In this document: piece by piece, positions 55,014 to 64,000 of the stretch
Position numbering within the stretch: position 1 is the first letter of the stretch
How the letters are laid out: every line of letters starts with the position of its first letter
Source of the DNA: Escarpia spicata
Lineage: Eukaryota > Annelida > Polychaeta > Sabellida > Siboglinidae
Reading direction: 5' to 3'
DNA length: 64,000 nucleotides
NCBI GenBank assembly: GCA_963995525.1
Contig: OZ023209.1
Span: forward strand, 17,836,807 to 17,900,806
The notes under the pieces: model-generated
The model's database searches: none
Seen by the model: the letters and a program-made list of their open reading frames with translations, nothing else
Told to the model about the DNA's origin: nothing
Program-made: the position numbers and the translations under genes

Positions 55014-56144
55014 GAGGCGTTGTTGGCGGCGGCAGCAGTAGCGGTTGTCAACTGTTGTCACAGTCGTTGTTATTGTTGATCTACTTGTTATTGTTGACCT
55101 ACCTGACCTCTCCTCAACCCTACCTGTACTAGTCGCCGGTGCAGACGGGAAACATTTCCTGGGTCAGGTTGTGAAGGCGGCACAGCGTGAGGTCAATGCC
55201 CATCACTCCCATCGGCATCCCGGGTCTCGGGCGACTCTTCCCGCCTCTTTCCATAGACACATAGAACAGTTCAGATTACACCGTATTAATTGGAGGCGTT
55301 ATGTACAGTGGTATTTATTAAAATGGGGTCTACATCAATTCAGCGGCGTTCGTATCGTCATGTTTTTTCTGCTGTTTGTTGTTGTAATGTTGTTGATCGA
55401 TATGTATAAAGCTATTACGTGCTATCATTACAGACATATTATGTGTGAAATGTTTTAATGTCTGCATAGTATATTGTTAACATATTAATGAAGAGATTTA
55501 TCAGACAGGATGGTTCAAATTATGTTGCGTATTACGCAGTCAATGTACCTTTCGAAATGTTACAATAAGACAAACAAATTAACTACAAAATACGTAGAAA
55601 GAATACCGATGTCAACATAGCTCAGCAAATTTCCAGAGGACGGCTGATTAATTTTCACTTAGTCAAAACAGTCACCCCCACCTACAGGGACACGCAGAGA
55701 TCGTACATACATATTCCTTACGCCAATAACTGTCTCACAAACTATTGCGAACCCATAAGACCACCTTCAGTTTGGCGAACTAGCAGACTTCCGGTAGGTT
55801 TGGTGGTGATGCTCACAGAGAACAATATGAGCGGGAAAACGGGAGGGTTGCAATGAGTGGGGGAACAATGTGTGAAAGTGTGACAGAGATATTGTAGGAA
55901 GGAATCACCCGACCAGTCACCCACCCAGTCGCAAAGGAGACCCATACCGTGTTCGCACCAACGTCTTCGCAAGAGTGATAACGATCTGATTTCTCGACGC
56001 CGAATTGTAGGGAAACGTTAGAACGATTGAGTCACCGTGAGCGATCGCCTTCTGATACCTGCAACAAACCAATGTTGCCATTAATCGTCGGCTGTGACAA
56101 CAGTTGACAACCGCTACTGCTGCCGCTGCCAACAACGCCTCTTC
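55014..56144. repeat. Inverted pair of about 52 bp, 1.0 kb apart
   Basis: The left copy at 55014-55066 (gaggcgttgttggcggcggc through ggttgtcaactgttgtcaca) matches the reverse complement of 56092-56144 with one or two mismatches. The interior holds no recognised gene. It could be the ends of an unknown element or a duplicated short sequence. Confidence 0.75.
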
Positions 56145-56226
56145 AAGCACCAACAATTTCACTGCTTCTTAAACTAAAAAAAAGTGTGGCTACTTATGAC
56201 ACACGGTTATTCTTTTATGCAGATAG

Positions 56227-56312
56227 CCACACGCACGCACGCACGCACGCACGCGCGCACACACACGTACACACACACACACACACGGACGTACGCACGC
56301 ACGCACGCACAC
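56227..56312. repeat. (GCAC)n/(AC)n microsatellite
   Basis: acgc tetranucleotides flank a central ac run. Confidence 0.93.
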
Positions 56313-56399
56313 CGATGAATTGATGATGGTAAAAGTGACGGTTAGTGTAACAGAAGCAACAACATTTTCACATAGTTCACTTGTTATGAATACTGCCAT

Positions 56400-57700
56400 A
56401 TATGTATGATGCCCAGTTGTAATGATTTATAATTGTTTAAACCTTGTAATTTATTCATCTGCACTACACGTGCATGTAGGCATACGCAATCTCAAAGGTA
56501 TATATTTTAGGTAATTGTTTCAATACGTCTAATGCTGATACAGGATAACGTTGTTGACAGGTGCTTTGTTGTCGACTCTAGCGGATACCTCGTGTATCAT
56601 GAACATTTCATTAGTCGATCTAACGAAGATATCTAGTATCTAAACATTGCCCACAAGGTATCTGCTGAATTTCGTGATAACACAAAATGCTTTGTGCATG
56701 TAAGCGTAGTTCTTGTACTAAGCGTCAGTGACATGTAGACAAATTGTTTCTTTTGAATGGTAAATACCCCAGCTTAGACAATTCAATTCTATTGTATTAT
56801 CTCCAATTACTGCTACTCTTATGATGCATATATTTTCATGGAACCAATTACTGATAATAACTGAACACACTAGATAAGCAATAGTTTCCTGCACACGCGA
56901 ACACCGCCAATTAACATTTGTATTGCTCGTTATGGTTATACATAATAACCGCTATTTTCTTTGACCCAGTGTAAAGCGCATACACATTTTATCAGGATAC
57001 TGCGCTTCACAAAACAAATCTTCTAATACACAAAAAGCTTGTATAGAAGCTACGTTCAGGGGTTTTTCGTTTGGTATACGACACACATGCTCAAATTATC
57101 GTAGTTTTGTATGTCTGATGGAATCTTATAATTTTGGTATATTCGGCAATAATTCCATTTAATATTTACTGAATGTTGGTTGAAACATATTATAGAGCAA
57201 ACAAAATTAATCATCAACACAAGTCAATAGTCAAAATCAAGTAATGCGTGCAATTCACGAAGGTGGTAATTGTATGTATGTAACGGCAAAATAAATCGGA
57301 GAAAAACATGTTTGGAAAGCCAGCTATAGTATGAAGAGTTTAACAGTGTTGTGTCGTATAATGATAAATTATCTAGCAAGCATTTTAACTAATTACTGTG
57401 ATGTATAGGCGTGTGCACATGTTTGATGTTAGATAATGTGATAGTTACTAGTTAAAATAAGTACTTACCTAAAACAAGTTCCACCGACTCGTTGTCTGTA
57501 CAAGTTCAGACAAGCGTCCGTAGAGTGATTGATTAGTACATGCGGTTTAACACGTATAATATTAGAACAGCCGACGCAACATAGTAATGTAGCGTTGGTT
57601 GCTTGACTATAGTATTGCGATGTTGTAGTCGCAACAGTCACGCTGTCTCGATGTCTCCCTGCCCCTATCACTGTCTATAATAATTATGTCTGTTTTTCTC
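56400..57700. other. AT-rich spacer
   Basis: No exon, RNA gene or repeat family seen. Confidence 0.4.
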
Positions 57701-57734
57701 CCCGTCTCCCATTCTCCAACTATTTGATCTACCG

Positions 57735-60335
57735 CAGAAAAAAACGTACGTGTCATCACCATAAACTGTCGCAGTATAATTAACAAAAGAGCCGACCTGG
57801 AAGCATCCACAAACTGCATAAAAACAGACGTTATCTGTAGCTATGAGTCCTGGCTTAGTAACAACATGAAGTTCAATGAAGTGTTCCCAGATAACTACAC
57901 CACCTACAGGAAAGACCGCAACGCAGTAGTAGGCGGTGTCTTTGTGCTAGTACGAAAATACCTCATATCCTTTACTGAACCAGACCGGAATAGCGACTGC
58001 GAAATCATGTGGGTCAAAGTACAACTCCAAAACAAGAAGAACGTACTAACAGGCTCATTCTTCATGCCGCAACGCTGCGACAAAACTACACGAGAACTAA
58101 ATAAATCCATGACAAAGATCACAACAAACTCCAAGCGAAAACAAATAATCCTCTGTGGAGACTTAACTGTCCCGATATACTATGGGACACAAGCATTGTG
58201 AAAACGTGTGCCCCAGAGCGATCAGTCCAACAAGCCCTCATTGATACAACTTAAAGTGCGCAGTTTACACAAATCCACACTAGCTCCACTAGACAGGGCA
58301 AGTTACTAGACCTAATCTTTACAACAAATCCCACAGTACAGACAAACTCTGCTTCTGTGCCAGGGATATCAAACCACGACATCATCGCCACTCATTTTGA
58401 TGTAAGAATCCAATTCCCTCATGCTGACTGTGATAAACGAAATGCCGATTTCATCACCCTGTCTAATGAAATATGAAATAAAGACTCAATACACTTTAGG
58501 TGCATGCACAGCAACTCTTTGGACAATCTTCAAAAACGCAATAGTGAAATCTATCAACAAACATATCCCATCAAAACTCAGCTCCAGTCGGTGCAATCTC
58601 CCGTAGCTAAACGGAAAGCTACAAAGACTACTAAAGCGAAAGCGAAGACTGTACGATAAAGCTAAGGAAACAAACAAGTTGAAAAATTACAAATTCATAC
58701 AGAAAACATGTAGACGAAGTTTGCACAAAGCAGAATGGGACTTTATTAATAACACCATCACTACAGGTCTCAAAAAAAAAACTTAAAGCCATTCTGGCGC
58801 TATATCAAAAGTAGAAAACAAGACAACATTGGAGTAGCTCCCCTAAGAAGAATGGATCACTGGTGTGTAACAGTAACGAGAAGGCTGAGATCCACTTGGA
58901 CCAGTTCCAGAGTGTCTTCACGAAAGAAGGCAGATCCGCCCCCCACACCTTGACCCCCCACAACACCCAATGTATGTGACATTAAAACTGACACCATCGA
59001 AGTATATAAATTACTCAATTCCATCAAACCGCATAAAGCATGTGGCCCTGACCAGATCCCCAATGCTGTCCTTAAGAAGTGTGCCGACAGTCTATCTCCT
59101 GCACTCCGCGACATCTTCCAAAGATCCCTAGACACAGGCAACCTACAGTCAGACTGGTGCACAGCAAATGTATCAGCTGTCTTTAAAAAAGGAGATAAGC
59201 ACGTACCTGAAAATTACCGCCCCATCTCCCTGACATCGATCTCGTGCAAAATTCTCGAACATATAATCTACCGCCACACCGTGACCTTCATAGAAGAGCA
59301 TAGTATCCTAACACTCCTCAACCACGGCTTCAGAGGAGGCTTCTCCTGCGAAACAACTACTGACTACCATGTATTCTCTTCTTTCGACACTGGAACTCAA
59401 GTAGACAAAGCAATATTAGACCTTAGCAATACTTTTGACACAGTCCCCCTGTCATATAAACGACCTACCAGCATCAGTAAAATCTAAAGTCCGCCTATTT
59501 GCAGACGACTGCCTACTATACAGAGAAATCAAAACATTCAACGATCACATTGCACTACAACGCGACCTAAAACACTCCAAAAGTTAACAAGGGACTGTGG
59601 TATGAACTACAATAGAAACAAATGCTACATCCTCAGTGTAAAACATAAAACTGACTATTTCTACACCCCAAATAACGTCACTCTAGAACATGTAAACCGC
59701 AACCACTATCCTGGTATATCTACCGACGACGACCTTAAGTGGCACACCCACATCGCAACAGTAACTAAAAAAGCAAATTGCAGACTTGGTTTCCTAAGGT
59801 TAACATACGATACTGTCCTATAAACAGCGAACGGACCGTATACATTGCCCTTGTGCGCGCTGCCATAGAGTACGCCATAGTGTGGGACCCATACCATCAG
59901 GGAGACATAAACAAACTAGAGAGTATCCGACACCACGCTGCTCGTTTCATTACCGGCGACTACCAAATCAAAAACATACTAATATACCTAAAACTCAATA
60001 CCCTAAAAGCAGACGTCCGCTCCGACTCAAATTCATATACAACATAGCTGAGGGATCTATCCTAGTCATCCCCGCAGAAATATACTTTCGGCCCCAAAGA
60101 ATAAATAAAAGACGCACCCAAACCAAACATTTCTCAGATCACGTATCCTCAAACTTTGTACAACACCTAACAATCAATAACACCAGGTACTGTATAGCAT
60201 CCCACACCGACCAATTCAAAAACTCATACTTTGTAAAGACAATAGTAGACTGGAATAAAGTAAACGAGTCGCACGTCCAGGCTGAGACCATAAACGATTT
60301 CTGTCGCCTATCCTGCGGCCCAAACCCTCAATAAC
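57735..60335 (+). pseudogene. Non-LTR retrotransposon with APE endonuclease and deleted RT core
   Basis: The endonuclease part is at 57740-58200: VITINCRSIINKRADLEAST, TDVICSYESWLSN, RKDRNAVVGGVFVLVRKYLI, IILCGDLTVP. The RT part is at 58975-59450: LLNSIKPHKACGPDQIPNAV, KKGDKHVPENYRPISLTSIS, AILDLSNTFDTVP. It then jumps in another frame to INDLPASVKSKVRLFADDCL (FADD box). The C-terminus has IALVRAAIEYAIVWDPYHQG and HHAARFITGDYQ. Several stops and frameshifts occur, and about 75 residues between the A and B motifs of RT are missing at about 59450. Confidence 0.87.
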
Positions 60336-60375
60336 ACCATTCGCACCCACCTCGTCGTAAATCATTGCCAAAAGT

Positions 60376-60575
60376 NNNNNNNNNNNNNNNNNNNNNNNNN
60401 NNNNNNNNNNNNNNNNNNNNNNNNNNNNNNNNNNNNNNNNNNNNNNNNNNNNNNNNNNNNNNNNNNNNNNNNNNNNNNNNNNNNNNNNNNNNNNNNNNNN
60501 NNNNNNNNNNNNNNNNNNNNNNNNNNNNNNNNNNNNNNNNNNNNNNNNNNNNNNNNNNNNNNNNNNNNNNNNNNN
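60376..60575. other. Assembly gap, 200 N
   Basis: Exactly 200 N, a conventional fixed-size gap, between the end of a LINE and a simple-repeat field. Confidence 1.
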
Positions 60576-60607
60576 AGAGAGAGAGGAGAGGAGAGAAGAG
60601 AGAGAGA

Positions 60608-60641
<34 letters not shown>

Positions 60642-60779
60642 CACACAGACAGAGACAGAGAGAGAGGGAGGGGGATGGAGAGAGAAAGAGAGAGGGGGAT
60701 GGAGATATATATATATATATGTATTATATTATATATATATATACATATATATATAATATATATATATATTATATATATA

Positions 60780-60823
<44 letters not shown>

Positions 60824-61195
60824 GCAGACATACAGGCAGACATACTGACAGACAGACAGACTGACTGACAAACAGAGAGAGACAGAGAGACAGAGATACA
60901 CAGAGACAGAGAGACAGAGAGACAGAGAGACAGAGAGACAGAGAGACAGAGAGTCAGAGAGTCAGAGAGACAGAGAGACCAGACAAGAACAGAGAGACAG
61001 AGAGACAGAGAGACAGAGAGACAGAGAGACAGAGAGACAGAGAGAAGAGACAGAGAGACAGAGAGACAGAGACGAGAGACAAAAGGAGGGAGAGAGCGAG
61101 AGAGATTGAGAGAGTGAGAGAGAGGGGGGAGGGGGGAGAGAAAGGGGGGAACGGTCGGTCGGACGGACGGACGGACGGACGGATAGACAGATATT
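60576..61195. repeat. Simple-repeat field: (AG)n, (AT)n, (ACAG)n, (GGAC)n
   Basis: Purine-rich AG at 60576-60700, AT at 60704-60820, then acag/gacagaga units to about 61080, a purine-rich stretch and finally (ggac)n at 61150-61182. The gap probably exists because of this repeat. Confidence 0.95.
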
Positions 61196-61199
61196 GAGA

Positions 61200-62250
61200 G
61201 ACCGCATTTCATTAAAGCGTGCCGTGTTATTCCGACAGCCAAGCCCAACTAGCGGCTCGGACTGTCAACGTCTGACGCGTCCGCCCATGTCCATTACCGT
61301 AATGTTCCTCAATTACTTGCGCACTTACGTAATCACCACTAGGCTCCGAACAGAGCAGTCGATGGCGATAAAGCATGGTTTCATAAATTAATAAATAACA
61401 CCTAGAACTCATTGCAATGTCACGCTCCCTCAGTCGGCAGGCCAGAGTTAACGTAATTGGGCGGAACTAAGACGATCAACAGAGAACCAGTGTCTTTAGC
61501 GATGTCCGCGTCGTCCCGTGGGCAAGAAGTATCAGTGGCACTTTCCATAGAACTGCCTCGCATTATCTGCGTGATCGGTTCGATTGATTAAGACTTACGC
61601 GACACAAGGACAACGATAAAGAGAGACCATCCTAGCTAAGCCAGCTTTGTGATATGCCTTTGTATTGACAATGGTTGTGGTCGAAGTGGAAACGTAGTAG
61701 GATTCACAAATAGCGGCAATCAATAAAACACACCCACGGACACACACTCGCAGATACACACACACTCGCACACACTCGTACACATATTGCACACACACGC
61801 GCGTATGCATGCCTGAACGGATACGCAAACGTGTAGTTTACGGTTACCGTCGGCTGAGCAGTTGAACAAGATTGAGCGAGATTTGAACAAGATTGTCACG
61901 CAGAGCGATACGCGTCAGACGACAGTTGAACAAGAACATGTCTAATCCGCCCTTGTAAGATATGTTTCAATGTTTCTTTCAAACGTAATCAACAGCCAAC
62001 ACTAACACAACCAGTATATAGTAATTACGTTCTATTGATTTTCCGACCTGTGGGAGAATGGGTACTCTCTCATGTCTAAAAAATTGATAAACGATAGGTC
62101 TATGAGTGATTCTTCTCGAGTATGAACCGGAAACAATTAGTTCCTACTAGGAAGAATCATTATTTAAATTTACAAGTAGGCGCGAATACGTGTCAAAGAA
62201 AAACATGTTGAATAATATATCTGATGTTTCAAAATTGATTAGTATGATCT
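61200..62250. other. Spacer without recognised genes
   Basis: Contains a cacacactcgc-type repeat at 61725-61800 and a duplicated gttgaacaag phrase near 61860-61930. Confidence 0.4.
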
Positions 62251-62254
62251 AGCT

Positions 62255-62830
62255 TACTTACTTACTTATCTTCTTCCTGCCCTGAGGTACATACGGCTCG
62301 CACAAGATCTCTTTGGCTTTCCTTGCTGCTCTGCCCCAGGTCAGCCCAGCAGTCTTCAGTTCTTCTTCAATGATTCGTCGCCAAGTTGTTGTCGGTTTGC
62401 CTCTGTTTCTAATTCCTTCTGGCGTCCAGGTCCGTGCTGTTTTTTTGCTGGAATGTCGCTGCTCATCCTGTAGACATATGGCCGAGACACGTCCATCTCC
62501 GCTTTTTTAGGGTGAGGTAGATATGTTGTTGATTTGTTGCTTGGTGGAGTCTTGTGTTGGAAATGGTCTCGGGCCAGTATACTTTCAGTATGTTCCTTAG
62601 ACAGGTGCTGTGGAAACACAGGCACTCCGAGCCGTACAGGAGCACAGAGAGGACATTGCTCTGGTAGATTCTGAGTTTTTCAGGAGTATACTGAGGATCT
62701 CCACAGCCGCTGTAGATTTGCAAATGCTGACTTTTCCCAATCGTGCTTTGATGTCTTCTTCTGCACCTCCGATGATGCTGATGATGCTGCCCAGGTAGGT
62801 GAATGTGTGACCCAGCTTGACATGACTAAT
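62255..62830 (-). pseudogene. 3' end of a LINE RT ORF
   Basis: Minus-strand pieces YTPEKLRIYQSNVLSVLLYG and SNTRLHQATNQQHIYLTLKK, RRWTCLGHM, then RQKELETEANRQQLGDE and the AEQQGKPKRSCASRMYLRAG tail. They correspond to the post-RT region common in the same LINE lineage as the copy at 15.2-16.9 kb (W-x-G-H-x-x-R-M...P-G-R...W..A..R). Broken by frameshifts. Confidence 0.75.
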
Positions 62831-63175
62831 TTCTTCTGATTACTTTCTACAACCTTACATTAAACCATGCTCACGCTTTAATCAGAGTGTGTAGAAATTG
62901 ACTGCCAATGTGGCAACTAGTTTTATCTTGGACAGTAGCCGTTGGGCACAGTAACGAGTCCTTACAAGAGTTTATCGAATATCAACTACAACTTCCGTAT
63001 TTGTGAAGTACCAGTAAATACTTTAAGCCATTAAAAACTGCAAGATTACATAACCACTTTTTAGCAGACCCTGTATGGTGCGTTGCGACTTCTGCTCGTT
63101 GTTATGCATAGCAAGATATTGCAGTCTTCGTCGTAGGGATAGTCCTGGATTGTAAAAAAAGTAACTACACTGTAA

Positions 63176-63397
63176 AGGAGGCCGGGACAAAGTGAACCAC
63201 CGAGGCAAAGTGAAGCATGCTTTGTTCAGACTAGGAAGTGTAGACATATGGTGGAGATATATATTTATATTCACCCAATCAGCAGTTCTACCAGTGAGTA
63301 CTTGTGTGCCAGGGCACGAGCAGATTTATCCACTTCCTAGTCTAAGCAAGGCATCTTTCCCTTCGTGAATATGGCTCACTTTGCCCCGCCCTCCCCT
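63176..63397. mobile_element. MITE-like foldback, about 220 bp
   Basis: The left arm (ggaggccgggacaaagtgaa, then agactaggaagtg) and the right arm (cacttcctagtct, then ggctcactttgccccgccct) are imperfect inverted repeats of about 60 nt. No coding capacity. Confidence 0.7.
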
Positions 63398-64000
63398 ATT
63401 CAATAACCCGATACGTTCTTGCGATATAACAAGGGAAACACATAAAATCACAACACAGAGAAAAACAAAAATATTTGCAGCCCGACACAATACCTAGTTA
63501 TCAAAATACTGGATATATATTTTGTAAGACTTGCCAGCAGATGCTGTATGTGACGGTTTGGTCCAACAAGTTAAACTAGTATTTAAGGGATTGTCCAAAT
63601 ACTAAGCATATCAGTTTCTAAATACGATACGTGTGTATATTCTTTAGAAATATCAGTATTACATGTTGAACATTTACATATACCAGGCACTGTGATATTA
63701 ACAGTTCGTTACTAGTTGGCTGCATGACTGCATTTAATTCGTAATACAGTCGCTGCAACGAATACTGGCTGATGGAATAGTGTCACGTTCGGCAGTAAAC
63801 GCACAAATGTGGACTTAATAAATGTTATTAATAATACCAAATTGGTTAATCGACTGCACACACGGCGAATGAGATAGACATCCTCCACGCCAGAAAAATC
63901 GGATTACACGGTCTCTTACGCACTGTATTTAGAAATGCGCGTAAGAAATAATTAGCTGATATAAGGTTGAGCGACTGTGCAGTTATCTTTAATTCAACCA
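63398..64000. other. AT-rich end of window
   Basis: No gene or repeat seen. Confidence 0.4.

Noticed and set aside
60216..60901. Frames spanning the N gap
   Set aside because: They cross unknown bases and simple repeats.

Overview
The window is animal (metazoan) genomic DNA. It has spliced genes with canonical GT/AG introns, dense microsatellites and minisatellites, several families of non-LTR and LTR retrotransposons, a tRNA-derived SINE, MITE-like foldbacks and one 200-base assembly gap (60376-60575). The only host gene I recognise is a KCNQ (Kv7) voltage-gated potassium channel. Its invertebrate-like intron structure and the repeat types suggest an aquatic invertebrate such as a mollusc, lancelet or hemichordate. 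The species cannot be fixed from the sequence alone.

Region 1 (about 1-20.4 kb, minus strand): the KCNQ channel, recovered as eleven exons running from 20392 down to about 246. They cover the end of S2, S3, the S4 voltage sensor, S5, the selectivity filter TVGYGD, S6, the IQ/helix-A calmodulin site, the helix-C region and the C-terminal coiled-coil linker. Splice phases join through the chain. Exons for the N-terminus, S1 and early S2 were not found. A nearly intact 5.4 kb Ty3/gypsy-like LTR retrotransposon (6142-11540) sits antisense in one intron. Other introns hold a decayed LINE, a SINE, a MITE and long simple repeats.

Region 2 (20.4-28.7 kb): AT-rich spacer with diverged repeats, a degenerate copy of a probable transposon-associated gene (23.1-25.0 kb), a possible first exon (26.06-26.40 kb) and a 66-bp minisatellite.

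Region 3 (28.775-42.897 kb): the most striking feature. It is a 14.1 kb tandem array of a 3.04-3.15 kb unit, four complete copies plus one partial. Each complete unit carries three exon-like blocks in phase 0/0 (47, 5 and 32 codons), a 58/116-bp minisatellite and a 765-bp element with terminal inverted repeats. A terminal exon with a stop codon and a later AATAAA signal follow at 43.5-45.0 kb. The protein is not one I recognise. If spliced through, it would contain tandem 84-residue modules.

Region 4 (46.5-50.5 kb): a 4 kb imperfect palindrome. Its arms of about 1.1 kb carry GGTGGCGC-type motifs, and its core is made of mirrored minisatellites around a (GTGA)n tract.

Region 5 (50.5-64 kb): a graveyard of LINE fragments (ORF1-like, Rex1-like, L2/CR1-like, an APE-type LINE with an internal deletion, and a LINE 3' end), a 1.1 kb-spaced inverted repeat, long simple repeats around the assembly gap, and a terminal MITE-like foldback. 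No host gene was recognised there.
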